Translations under genes and position numbers: made by a program
The notes under the pieces: model-generated
The model's input: only the letters and a program-made list of their open reading frames with translations
Databases searched by the model: none
Told to the model about the DNA's origin: nothing
DNA from: Salvator merianae
Lineage: Eukaryota > Chordata > Lepidosauria > Squamata > Teiidae
DNA length: 64,000 nucleotides
Direction: 5' to 3'
Assembly: GCA_003586115.2 (NCBI GenBank)
Contig: QVOM02000034.1
Coordinates: 137,589,510-137,653,509 of the forward strand
In this document: one piece after another, positions 10,505 through 21,800 of the stretch
Layout of the letters: each line of letters starts with the position of its first letter
Numbering within the stretch: the stretch's first letter is position 1

Positions 10505-12900
10505 TTCAGCATTCTCGATAAATGCATGTGCATTATGAATTACACACTGCAATCACTGATATTTTTAGAAAGCACTCTGTGGGTTTTATGTACATGCTGG
10601 ATGAACATTTTGGCTAATTTACCAGCCATGGGTACTGTTTTACATGACACAAGATGAGCTTGTTTTGAGGACAAGTCAATCACTATCCAAAACGTGGTGT
10701 AAATATGAGAGGCTGGCAGTTCACTGATAAAATCCATAGGTATAGTATGCCAGGAGCATGGTGAGGTAGGCAACAGCTGTAACAATCCACAAGGCTTCCC
10801 CTCTTTTTTTTTTTTTTTTTGTCATAACACAAATAGAGCATATTTCTCAATGTCTTTTTGCCTGTCATCTCACTAGAACTGCCTGCAGGTTACGTGTAGT
10901 GTTTTCACAAGTCCAGAGTATCTGCCTACCCAAATATCATAGCAGTTGTAGAGGACTTCTGTCCTTGCTGCTCCTAGAGCAATATACTTTCTCCCTTTTA
11001 CAAGGAATGCCCTCTTTTAATGTAAAGGAGTCTTTGTGGGAAGCATATAAGGACTCCAAGTGCAATGCTACTCATATTTTTTGAAGCAGTAGGCTAGTCT
11101 CCCTTTTTTAAGAAGTTCGTTATTGGGACTTGGCTGCAGGTCATGACCACCAGCCCCAGTTTCCAGGGGGTGAACATTTTGTCTATGACCTCTCTATTTT
11201 GAGTGTCATGCTGTGGTGTGAGAGGGTTTTTGTTAGGAAATTTTTGCTCCTTGGGAAGTATTCCAGTGTAAAATGAATCTGTAAAAGTACAGTGCTCTTG
11301 CACTTGTTTAATGCTCAATTTCCTTCAGGTCCTAAGGGCCTCCAGATTCCAATGGTCTGTCCATACCTCAAAACGGTGTTGGGCTCCTTTTAGATGCTGT
11401 TGCTAAGTTACTAATGCCTGTTGAATGGCCACCACCACCTTTCCAAAAAAAAGGCCAATTTCTTTTGACAGAAGTTAGCTTTCATGAAAGGTGAGCACAG
11501 GGTCTCAAGCTCTGTTGCCACATCCTTCTGGAGGAGGATGGCCTCAGTTACCACATCGATAGCATCTTCCTGGATCACAGTTTAGTGGAATCAGGTTGCA
11601 CCAAGATTGATTCTGTTATAAAGTTTTCAGTGCCTCAAATGCTGATTGGAACTCAGGGGTCCATTTGATTTTGGTATGTGGGTGTTTACTCTTCTCCCTC
11701 TTGTGTTTCTTTTGTCTTCAATAAGTTTTTTAGGGGTACAGCTATTTGGGTGAATTGAGGGATGAATTGTTGGTAAAAGCTGATAAATCCCTCCAAAACT
11801 TTGGTGCCTGGTATAAGGTGCTGCTTATTCCACTACTGCCCAAACTTTTGCAGGGTCTGTTTCCACCTCCTTGTGTGATACCCTGCATACCAGGAATTCA
11901 AGTTTGTCCTTATGGAATTTACATTTAGACAATTTGGTTGGTTCTTTTTTAGCCTTTGTAATGCATGTTTAATCAAAGCAACATGGGATCTATAGTTCTT
12001 TGAATACAAAATAATATAATCCAAGTAACCCCCCGGTAAAGAAACCATGAAGTACTTCTTTTATTGAATGTATAAACAACCCGGACACCCCATTTAGTCC
12101 AAAGGACATTAACATGTACGCAAATTAACCATACTGGCAGTTGAAAGTTGTTTTCCATTGATCATCTTCAGGATGTACACTGTATAATAAGCATCCCAGA
12201 CATCCAGTTGGCTACTAATATGACTCTGGGACAATTGGTTGAGCAAGTTTCCACTCAGGGGCAAGGGGTACTTGTTGGTAACAAATATAGCATTCAGGCC
12301 CTGGTAGGGAGTACATCATCTCCATGTCCCATCCTTTTTCTTTCTAAACAGTATTGGAGGTGCCATTGAGGATGAAAGATTGTACCAAGTTTTTGTCCAG
12401 GAATTTGCTTGGTGCACTTTGTTCAACTTGTGTCATGGAGTATAATTTGGGCTTAGGGAGTTTTGTTCTAGGTATGATTTGTATGGCACAGTCTGAGTTC
12501 CAGTGTGGCAGGAGGGTATCTGCTTCATGTTTCACAAACACCTTCCATAACTCAGTGTAAGGTAAAATTTCACCCTCTTCTTTGCCAGACAGGGTCCTTA
12601 ATGTCCTTGAGGGCATTTCCTGCCCTCACCTGGGACCCACAGGGACATTAGATATTTCACATATGCACATCCTGTTTTGAGGAAACTTATTTCCCCCTCC
12701 ATTTAATCAGGAGGCTGTGATAGTGTAACTAATTCAAACCCAGTATTATGGGGTATACCACTGTCTAGGCCAGTACAAATTGGATGGGCTCCCAGTGATC
12801 TCCTATCTCCAACAAAACTGGAAATGTCCAGTGGCTCATAGGGCCTCCCAGCCATGGGTCATCCATCCATTTGAATGAATTGAATGGGGTACTCCATTTC
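10505..12900 (-). pseudogene. Ty3/gypsy retrotransposon pol remnant (copy A)
   Basis: On the reverse strand, pol domains appear in the normal order but broken by stops and frameshifts. The protease-side region is at 12650-12900 and the reverse transcriptase start (TRTLSGKE..EILPYTELWKVF) at about 12480-12610. The catalytic block YLDYIILYSKN, equivalent to YLDDIIIYSKN, is at about 12010-12030; its first catalytic Asp is kept and the second is changed to Tyr. The RNase H to linker region is at about 11100-11400. The integrase core reads WHTIPMDFISELP at about 10710-10750. A T20 run at 10801 breaks the integrase zinc-binding region. No LTRs were found. A Tigger element abuts its 5' side at 12931. 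It is an old, inactive copy. Confidence 0.82.
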
Positions 12901-12930
12901 CTCCAGCTCCATCCCAACCCTTTGGCAATG

Positions 12931-15120
12931 CAGTGGAACCTCGGTTCACAAACGATTCCCTTTGCAAACAGTTTGGTTCATGAACAATATTTTGGCCAAA
13001 AAACTGCCTCTGTTCACAACCAAAGTTTTGGTATATGAACAACAAGCCACGTGACCCAGCCACATGTTTCTGCTGAAACAAAGGCAACACACTGAGTTTG
13101 CAAGTTGCTCGCTCAGTTCACAACTGCCATGGCACCTAAGAAGGTTAGTGCTACTGTCGAGGCAAGAAAACAAGTGGTGAGAACAACTACAGAATTAAAA
13201 AAAAGAGATAACTGCAAAGTACGGGAGTGGTGTGCATGGTATCTCGAAATAGTTCGTAAGCACTATACTGAAAGAGAAAGAAGCCGTTAAAGAAACTGAT
13301 GTAGCCAAAGGATTGCAAGTCCTGACAAAACAAAGAACTCAGGCAATTGAAGAGGTTGAAAAATTATTGTTAATTTGGATAAATGAGAAGCAGTTAGCTG
13401 GTGATAATGTTTCTGAGGCCATAATATGCAAGAAGGCTAAGCAGCTGCACGTGGATATTCTTAAAAACATCCTAGGAATGAGTGCTGAAATGGGTGTGAT
13501 GATTTCAAGGCTGGTTTGAGAAATTTAAGAGAAGTGGTATACATAGAGTGGTAAGGCATGGAGAAGCTGCGAGTTCAAATAAAGATGCTGCAGACCAGTA
13601 TATTGGGGAATTCCAAGAGCACATAGAGGCTGGGGGGTTTATTCCCCAACAAGTCTTTAATGGTGATGAGACAGGCCTCTTTTGGAAGAAAATGCCAAGG
13701 AGGACCTACAAAACCCAGGAGGAGAAGTCCTTGCTGGGGCATAAGCCTATGAAGGATAAGCTAACTCTGTTGCTGTGTGGGAATGCAAGTGGGGACTTTA
13801 AGCTCAAGCCTTTACTAGTGTACCACTTGGAAAACCCCAAGGTTTTCAGGAAAAAATAATGTGATGAAGAATAAATTAAACATGATGTGGAGGCCCAACA
13901 GTAGAGTCAGGGCAACTAGACAATTTTTCATTGAGTGTGTCCATGAGATGTTTGGTTTCAGTGTGAGAAAATAGCTGTAGGAAAAGCAGTTGCCACTTAA
14001 GGCCCTCCTCCTCATGGATGGCACTCCTGCTCACCTTTCAGGCTTAGAGGATGAGTTTCTGGAGGAGTTTAGCTTCATCAGTGTGAGGTTCTTGCCCCCC
14101 TCCCCAATATGACTGCTTTGATCCAGCCCATGAACCATCAGGTGATATCAAATTTTAAGAAGCTCTATACTAAAACATTTTTCCAGAGGTGCTTTGAAGT
14201 CACCTCTGATGCGTAGGTAACCCTCAGAGTATTCTGGAAAAGTCATTTCAACATTCTGCATTGTATAAGTCTCATAGACAAACTCTGGGGAGAAGGGTCT
14301 TCCAGGGCAATGAACTCGGCTTGGAGAAAATGATGGCCAGAGTGTGCAACAGAGAGGGATTTCCAAGGCTTTGAGCCTGAGCCTGTTATTGGGGATATTG
14401 TGTTTCTGTGCAAGTCCATAGGCTTGGAAGTGAGTGATGATGATGTGGAGGAGTTAGTGGCAGACCACAACACAGAGCTCACCACAGAGGAACTCCAAAA
14501 ACTTCAGCAGGAGCAGCAACAGGCGGCAGCTGAGGAAAAGTCTTTAGAGGAGGAGGAGGGAAGGGAGGATGTTCCTACTTCTGTAATTAAGGAACTCTTG
14601 GGAAATGGGGGGAAGTACAGAGTTTGGTGGAAAAAATTCACCCAGATAAAGCCGTGACAATGCTATGAGTCTCCAGAAACGTTCTCAAACACAGGCAGAA
14701 ACAAACCTCTTTGCACAGAATTTTAGTGAAACAGAGCTTCAGTGACCCTCCAGCACCAGCAGAAAAGAGGCAGAGACGAGAAAAAACTCCAGAAGGACAA
14801 TTACCTGATGTTATTATGGAAGGGGACACCCCTTCCAAACAAGAACCCTCTCCTCCTCCTCACCACCTCCCTCTTAGGTCATCAACTCTCCTTACTACAG
14901 GTAAAGTGAAGTTAAATTTTCATTTCTTTCACCTGCTGTATTTACAGTGTTTCTTGGGTTTTTTGTATGATTCTATGCATGCAAGTACCAAAAACTTTGT
15001 GTAAAAATGCTTTATAATGAGTGATTTTGGGGGCCTGGAATGCATTAATCCAATTTATATTCATTCCTATGGGGAAAATTGCTTCGGTTTGCAAACAAAT
15101 AGGTTCATGAACAGCCTTGA
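12931..15120 (+). mobile_element. Tigger-type (pogo superfamily) DNA transposon, right end lost
   Basis: The left end CAGTGGAACCTCGGTTCACA matches the CAGTNNAACCTCGGTT-type terminus of Tigger elements. About 2.2 kb on, the subterminal block ATTCATTCCTATGGGGAAAA at 15058-15077 is typical of Tigger right subtermini. The final inverted terminus is missing, so the right end is truncated or decayed near 15115. The expected TA target duplication is not clear on the left, where TG is present. It lies next to, and probably inserted into, gypsy copy A. Confidence 0.85.
13128..14656 (+). pseudogene. Tigger transposase pseudogene (CENP-B HTH plus DDE_1)
   Basis: The decayed frame starts at ATG 13128 (MAPKKVSATVEARKQ). 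A CENP-B/pogo-type helix-turn-helix region follows over about 13140-13520, in at least two frames. The first catalytic block, QVFNGDETGLFWKKMP, is at about 13650-13690, with conserved D and ETG. The block KDKLTLLLCGNASGD is at about 13757-13800, and the second catalytic block LLMDGTPAHLSG at about 14009-14045. Beyond 14100 it has stops and shifts, then an acidic E/Q-rich C-terminal tail to the stop near 14656. Tigger transposases cut and paste at TA and are relatives of the domesticated TIGD, JRK and CENP-B proteins. At least three frame breaks make this copy non-functional. Confidence 0.85.
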
Positions 15121-15124
15121 TGCT

Positions 15125-16721
15125 TGCCAGTTGCAAGTGCAACTAGGCCTCTCATTGGGAGATGATGACCTGTGTTCTTCCTTATGCAGCTTTCTAGAAC
15201 TAGCTGTTGATGACTAGTTTCCCTTTCCATAGTTTCTTATTTTTTATTTTTAGTAAAGCTTATTGAAAGTTTTCATACATACAATAAAAAGAGAGAAAAA
15301 TAGACAGTAGAACGTATGGAATGTCTTTCAGCTAGAATGTATGGAACAAAAATGCCTTCAGAGAGAGAACTGCTTTTTGACAGACTTTCAAATAGAGTAT
15401 TTTCTTCTGTACAGCAGAACAAACAGTAACTCTCTCTAGAGATCTATGTAGGACTTTATCTTGTACTGATTTGTATGACTGCAAAACTCAGAGATGCAAC
15501 CTATCATTTATTCTACATTGCAAATCTGATAGGATGGTGGGGAATCTAAGAATACTTACCACTTGCAGGAAGAGAGAAAAAAATTAATAATTTATATCTT
15601 TTGTCTTTGTTACTGACAGTTAAAGAGCTTGAAGGAGGAATATGAAATGCATGTATCCTTTTAAATAGCAATGCGGACATGGTGCGTTGGTTTGAAAACC
15701 ATTAGAGGGTAAATCTACTTAAGACAATCTTTGGTAAATGATCTCTTCCCCTCTTTCATCCGTAATAACTAGAAGCTTATGGGACAATTTCGATAGCTCT
15801 GTTTAAAAGTTTAATGACATTTAAATGCTTATCGCTTGGGCTAGGTTTTCCTCAGATCTGACCCTGAGAATGCTAGTTAACTTGATTAAAAAAGAGTTTC
15901 TCACATACAGTACATTGTACCTCCAGAGATATCACAACTGCTCCCTCTCAGGAGTTTTGTATGATAAAGAGAAATGGTGGTAAGAAAGATAAGGATTTGC
16001 TTAAGAAAAAAAAAGATTTGCTTAAGGTTTATTTATTGATATAATCTTAGCATTCATGCACATTCAAAAACAGGACTGGTAAGCTATGGTTCATTCTGTC
16101 TGAAGGGCATCTGAAAATGATAATATTCTTACCAGTATTTCACAACTGGAAACCAAGACAATGTGACCAAGGTCATGAGATCAAGGACAGAGCTCTGTTG
16201 CATTGCTATCTTTGGCCCAGAAGTGGAGTGGAGTGGGTGACTATATGCTCAGGTGGCATTTCCTGGCCCATACTAACTTTGAGGCATCAAAGTTTCCACT
16301 TGGAGGCATTTATCCTAGTTCTGAAAATGACTCTGGAAGTCAAAAGGCCAGTGGGTTCTAGAGCAGGTGGTGTCCACTTTAGCTGCACTCAGGATTAGGG
16401 GGTAGTAAGACCCGTCATGGGATATTTATATGTCCCATTCCCTGAATCCATCACACCCCCTGAAGTGAGGGAAAGGTTGCCATGGCACCAAGTAGGCTTT
16501 CCCTCTCTGATAGCAGATTTGGTTTGCCACAATTATTTAGCTGTTGGAGGCTGAATTGAGAGGGGCAACCCTGCCTGGGTAGCTGGCTGACATCATGGCC
16601 TATTCTCAAGTTAATTCATGTGGTGATGGTAAACAGCCATCGTGGATGGTGGAGGCATGCCAGTGGCGATTGCCCTCTCAAGCCGCCTTGAGAGGAAAGA
16701 CGTATGCGTGAAGCTGTACAG
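15125..16721. other. No recognised feature
   Basis: AT-rich spacer. The text at 15235-15305 (T-rich, then CATACATACAATAAAAAGAGAG) might be an antisense LINE tail but is too short to assign. A perfect 9-bp-arm hairpin (CCTCTCAAG/CTTGAGAGG) lies at 16674-16695. Confidence 0.4.
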
Positions 16722-17990
16722 TTTGTTTCATTGCATTTTAAACATTTCTATACAGCTTTTATATAAAAAAATTCAAAGCAGTTTACAAAAAAGTTCAAAA
16801 AAGGGTTACAAAATTGTGATTCAGTTCAAATTTAACTGAATCACTTGATGTTTAATTTGAATTTGAAACAGGTTGAACAGGCTAAACCTGGTTCGAGTTT
16901 GAACCTCAAGCAAGTTTAAACCTGCTCATTTTTTTAAGAACTTAAAAAAAAAACAATGGGGAAAAGCCCTTTTTTAAGGGCAGTTGTGACTGAACTTCAA
17001 CCAATTTGAATCAAACCTGGTGGTTTGTCCTGTCTGTACAAATAACCCCTCAGTTCAAACCAACCCCTTTTGAATTGGGGGTGGTTTAGTGTGACTGAAA
17101 CAGGGTTCGACCTGAATTGGTTTGGCACGTCTCTAGGTTAAAAGCAATTAAAACAACAATATATAAAAACAGTATTAAAAAGTGGGTGTAAGTATGAAAC
17201 AAACATTCATACTGGAAATACCTGGACATTTTCAACAAGACGTAAACGATATAATAATGTGCACCTCACGTATAGTTGTGACATTCCAGAGTCTGAGCAC
17301 CACAGAGAAGGCCCTGCTTTGGGACACCACAAGATGAGACTCAGTGATTGGTGATACCAGCAGCATAATCTCCACAGATAATCTTGACAATCTCACTGAT
17401 CTATATCAGGGAAGGCGATCTAGTTTCCAAGTTGTATAAGACATTGAATCTGATCTAGTAGCTGATTGGCAGTCAGTGTGACTGCTTAAACACAGATGTT
17501 ATGTGTGTGATCAGGCATCCCACTCAACAGCTGTAGCTTCTGGACCAGATATAAGGATAACTCTATACGAAGCATGTTACAGTAATCCAGACATGAAGCT
17601 ACCAGGCGATGGATGACAGTGGCCAGGGTTTCCTTATCCAGAAATGGGAATTTCCTATCCATAAGGTCTTTGCCTTGTTAGGATTCAACCTTATTTTATT
17701 GTCCCCCATCCAGCCCATCACTGCGTCCAGGCACTGGTTCAGGACATTCACAGCCTCTTCTGAATCAGATGTTAAAGAGAAATAAAGCTGAGCATCATCA
17801 ACATATTGGTGATACCTCACTCGCAAACTCCTGTTGATCTATTCCAGTGGCTTCATATAGATGCTAAATAGCATTGATGAGAAAGTATCCCCATGTGGAA
17901 CTCCATAAGGCTTGCTGCCAGGCACAAAAGCACAATCACCCAACACTATTTTCTGGGATACCAAAGAAATAATAGATTATAATAGTTGAT
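16722..17990 (-). mobile_element. L2-like LINE, 3' portion with reverse transcriptase fragment
   Basis: On the reverse strand the frame at 17599-17826 reads RVRYHQYVDDAQLYFSLTSD.., the reverse transcriptase active-site block (YxDD, here YVDD), followed by LNQCLDAVMGWMGDNKIRLNPNKAKTLW. This spacing fits L2/CR1-group enzymes. Upstream text to about 17990 and the AT-rich 3' untranslated tail down to about 16722 belong to the same copy. A foreign segment at 16815-17137 interrupts the tail. It is 5'-truncated and broken by stops. Confidence 0.75.
16815..17137. mobile_element. Insertion with GAGATGTGC-type end inside the LINE tail
   Basis: LINE tail text stops at about 16814 and resumes at about 17138 (TTAAAAGCAATTAAAACAACA). 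The insert ends GGCACGTCTCTA, close to the TGCACATCTCTA terminus of the element at 56728-57078. It opens with a perfect 11-bp hairpin (GTGATTCAGTT/AACTGAATCAC, 16816-16844) and contains repeated GGTTTGAACC-like motifs. Confidence 0.55.
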
Positions 17991-18671
17991 AGGAGTGTAC
18001 AGTGGCGTCTAATGTTTGATAACACCGGCCTAACAAAACCCAGAAATGTCAGCAAACTCCATCTGGAGTTCTGGTGTAAATTTTCAGCTTTGATATGGGG
18101 ACATGGAAGGAGACTGCGGCTGCTCTTTCCTAAGGATCAGGCCCATTATAACAAATCTATAATGGCACAAGTTTTTTTAACCAGGACACACTTCACGGAT
18201 CTCAATCCTATGGAATCCCATTTAGAATAAAAAGGAAAATGTTAAAGGAAAATTCTGCCTGCCAAGTTTACACATTTTGGGAACAGGGAGGCTGGCGGTT
18301 TTGTTTTGAAGGGGGACTCCTGTGCTGCCTGCCCGCCTGTCTGCATTGGTCAGTCTATACAGTGAACTGAGGTGTGGGCTCCAGTTCACACACTGCTTCC
18401 AGTGTAGCAGTCTTCCATTGTGAAGAAGAGTGCTTCAAAAAACAGCACCTGTACCCATGCCCGGGAAAGCAGCCTCCTCCAATTTAAAGTGGAGACCTGG
18501 CCATTGTATCAAATTGGTGAAATCTCATTTTCAAAAATGATTTGCAGCTTTGCATTAACATACTGAATAAAGCATATTTTTCTACATTTGCTGGTTGATT
18601 GGAGCTAGCAAGATAGGGGATGGATCTTGCATGGGAAAGAGATGCAAATAATTTTGAACCTCTGTATCTAT
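17991..18671. other. No recognised feature
   Basis: No frame or repeat that I can name. Confidence 0.4.
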
Positions 18672-19350
18672 GGCCAGATTCGCACTTATGATTTGGAGTT
18701 GTCCCTGCAGACAATTCCAGGCTGGTGAAGCACAAGAATGGCTGGGGCCGTTCACATCTAAAGCACTGGAACAGGCCTGGTCCTGCCCAGCTGCGCTAGG
18801 AATGTGAACAACAAGCATTCCTGTCTGTTCCTGGTGGGACATCCTGATCTTGGACATCCTACCCACCCTTTGCCACAATTGGGCGAGGAACATTGGCCCT
18901 TTCTGCACTTGGTCTTAAACCAGATGATATCCTGGAATAGGGACCTGCCATCTGCATGCTAGTAGGAACAATGGCAGGCCCCACGCAGGGCCTGCTATAA
19001 TCTCCACTAGCATGCGGATAGCAGGTCCTGTTCTGGGATATGATCCAGAATAAAGCCAAGTGCAGAAAGGGCCATTTTGTCTGGTGCACGAGACTGGGGG
19101 CAATGCTAAGCTTCAAACTTTCAAGTCATAAAGGTTTGAACCTAAAGGCCTCTTGCCTTATACCACTGGAACTGGTGCAAACACAGCACTCTTGCCACTG
19201 TGGGAATACCTGTAGACAGCTTTTAAGTTGTCTGCAGCTGGAATGTACTGAGCAAGGCTTTGTCAGCTCCAGGGCAAGTGCAGCTGTGTCTAGGTGAGGC
19301 CGTGGCATTCTAATGGATGGTGTGGAATGTTCTAAAAGGTCCTACGCACC
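18672..19350 (-). mobile_element. MITE (outer), relative of 26364-26836, split by another MITE
   Basis: Read on the reverse strand this matches the 26.4-26.8 kb element across its length. Shared blocks include GTGGGACATCC, CAGGCCTGGTCC/CAGGGCTTGTTCC, TGTCTGGTGCAC, ACCTGTAGACAGCTTTTAAG/ACCTGTGGACAGCTTTTAAG and GGAATGTTCTA. The match is interrupted exactly by 18895-19073. Confidence 0.8.
18895..19073. mobile_element. 179-bp MITE with ATT target duplication, nested
   Basis: The ends GGCCCTTTCTGCACTTGG and CCAAGTGCAGAAAGGGCC are perfect 18-bp inverted repeats. ATT is duplicated at 18892-18894 and 19074-19076. A second copy lies at 44938-45117 and a left-end fragment at 45893-45970. The uninterrupted relative at 26.6 kb shows the empty site. 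Confidence 0.93.
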
Positions 19351-19439
19351 CAGACCCTATGGCTCTTTTTAAAGGATTAACTTAGATTTTAAGGTCATGC
19401 AACTCAGGGTTTGTTGGTCTATTCTCTTGCCCTTCTAAA

Positions 19440-19960
19440 CATAGGAAGGGAAGTGTACCATGGTTTATAATGTTAGTCTTATGTCAATGCTTGCAATGAA
19501 ACACTTCAAAGGATACTTTCCAAGTTCTGCATGAACAGCTGAAGAGGTAGAATACCTTCCCACATAAGCAATAAGATTGAGGTGGCATATCTGAAACACT
19601 TCTAGCTTCTGAAAATCCTTTAGTATTAAACTCCCTAAGGATTTGTTTTTCTGTTCCTGGCTATTTATAGTTAAAAAGTTTATGAAATGAATATGAAGCA
19701 ACAGAAGCTTTAGTAAATCAGCTTTCCAAGTGTTAGGGAGCCAAAAACTATGAATGTTAGATCCAGACATTGATATGATTTTACCTGCTTCTGTTATGAT
19801 TCAGAACCTCAGCCACAACATTTACATAAAAATTAAACAAAAAAGGTGCAAAGATGCAATCTTGTCACACACCTGTTGATTTTTTAATCTCATGCATTAA
19901 AGTACCACTAGAGCCCAAGTGAATCATTAAGCTTGTGCCAGTATGCAGGATTCTGACCAA
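19440..19960 (-). pseudogene. LINE ORF2 C-terminal remnant (family uncertain)
   Basis: The reverse-strand frame 19465-19770 contains AYVGRYSTSSAVHAELGKYP, which resembles the ..NAAVxxELGxxPL.. block in the C-terminal part of R4/Dong-like and related LINE proteins. Neighbouring reverse-strand text up to about 19960 reads in part like the end of a reverse transcriptase domain with stops. I cannot settle the clade by eye. Confidence 0.4.
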
Positions 19961-20845
19961 AGCTAGTAGTGTAGGATCTATATCTGTGCAGGCAGGTTTG
20001 CTCCAGAGGAGATCTCAGAGGCAAACAGAAGAACTGAAAAAAGGTGTCTACCACACATTACATTATCATCATGAGATGCAGAGGCTAGCTATTAGATGGC
20101 TATCACATCTGAATAAACTTAAGAATTCAATTAAAATTCTGCTTCAAAAAAATCCAAAATAACCCAGATGTGGACTTCTCCAGAAAAAACAAATTGAACT
20201 GAACTGAAAACTCCTTACAGAAAAAAAAATCAGTCACATAAAGACCTTCATGTTCATAGTGAGCTCAGTTGTCTGTCACCTGTAGCTCCTTCTGTGCAGA
20301 AGAAAACAATGAAACCAGTAAGAAATAAATGAACTCCAACCACTTTTTAAGAGACTCTTCCTTGGCAACTATATGGCTCATTATTAATGGGGACTGCAGT
20401 CACAAGTCAGAGGCAGTACTTCTCCTCTGAATGTCAGATATCCCACCTTTAGATAAAGTTTTCCATCTTTTGATAAAATCTTCCTCAGCAGGATTTTTCA
20501 CTTTCTGCAATATCTACCCACATGCAAATCGTTTTTTCTAAAACAATTTCTATTTTAAAAAAACCACAACAACAAAAAACCCAGGTAAGTAAAAGGTAAG
20601 TATTGTAGGGGAGAACTGAGTTCCAGTGTAAAAACTGTAATTCAGAGAACTGGCAATACATATCCACATATGCTAGCACCTTTGGCACCTAGGAATCAAA
20701 ATCAATCCATAGCTTTATGCACACTTAAGCCATAACAGGCCTGCCCGCCCCATGATTACAAGAACCAGGACCACAGAACTACAAGGTCAAGGCAAAATGC
20801 AGGTGCATTAAGTGGGCTAGCATGCTGTTGCTGCTTGAATATAAA
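19961..20845. other. No recognised feature
   Basis: AT-rich spacer. Confidence 0.4.
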
Positions 20846-20860
20846 GACCATTTCACACTA

Positions 20861-20900
20861 ACCAGCTTAGAATGCTATAATTATATTATTCTAAGCTGGT
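20861..20900. repeat. Hairpin, 13-bp perfect arms, MITE remnant
   Basis: ACCAGCTTAGAAT and ATTCTAAGCTGGT flank a 14-nt AT loop. The preceding text TTTCACACTA resembles the TTCGCACTT-type subterminus of the local MITEs. It lies just upstream of the BovB copy. Confidence 0.8.
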
Positions 20901-20934
20901 CAAAACCCAGCGGCACAGAGGCCAATCACACTGT

Positions 20935-21800
20935 GAGTGCTAGAATGACTTGCAAGTCATAGTGGAGAGTTCAGACAAAAGGTGATCCACTGGAGAAGGA
21001 AATGGAAAACCACTCCAATGCCAAGAAAACCCAATGGATAGTATCAGTAAAAGATATGACACTGGTGTCCAAAGCATTACTGGGGAAGAGTGGAAAGCAA
21101 TTATAAATACTGCAGAAAGAGTGAAATGGCTGGGCCAAAGTCAAAAGGATGCTCAGCTGTGGTTGTGTTTGGTGATAAAAGGAAAATCTGATGCTGTAAA
21201 GAACAATATTGCCTAGGAAGCTGGAATGTAAGTTATATGAACCAAGGTAAGCTGGATGTGGTCAAACATTAGATGACAAGATGGCATCAACATCTTGAGA
21301 GTCAAGTGAACTAAAATGGACAGGAATGGACGAATGTGTTTCTGATAACCATTATATCTACTACTGTGGGCATGAATCCCTTAGAAGAAATAGAGTAGCC
21401 CTCATAGTCAATAAAAAGGTGAGCAAAGCATTGCTGGAGTACAATTTAAAAAATGACACAATGATCTCAGTTCAAATCCAAGACAAACCATTTAACATCA
21501 TGTTAATGCCCCAACCACTGAAGCTGAAGAAGTTGAAGTTGGCCAGTTCTGTGAAGACCTGCAATTCCTTCTAGAATTAACCCTAAAAAAAGATGTCATT
21601 TTCATCATAGGGAATTGGAATGCTAAAGCAGGAAATAAAAAGACAGCTAGAACAACAGGCAAATTTGGCCTTGGAGTACAAAATGAAGCAGGATAGAGAC
21701 TATTAGAGTTTGTCAAGATAACTCGCTGGTCATAGCAAACACTTATGTCCTACAACCCAAAAGGCAACTCAGATTATTGGATTTAAGGGAGTAGATCTGG
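20935..21800 (+). mobile_element. BovB (RTE) LINE, 5' end and endonuclease region
   Basis: The 5' untranslated signature GTGATCCACTGGAGAAGGAAATGG..AAACCACTCCA..GCCAAGAAAACCC is present at about 20980-21030. The apurinic endonuclease region follows: NHYIYYCGHESLRRNRVALIVNKKVSKALL at 21344-21440, a frameshift near 21510, then text equivalent to FIIGNWNAK at about 21600-21625, TGKFGLGVQNEAG at about 21656-21695 and ANTY at about 21738. This order and wording is specific to BovB. It ends near 21800 before the reverse transcriptase, so it is 3'-truncated or recombined, and carries several stops. BovB spread between vertebrates by horizontal transfer and is abundant in squamates. Confidence 0.92.

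Noticed and set aside
10505..12900. Endogenous retrovirus
   Set aside because: The integrase and RT wording and lack of env or LTRs fit a Ty3/gypsy retrotransposon, not a vertebrate retrovirus.
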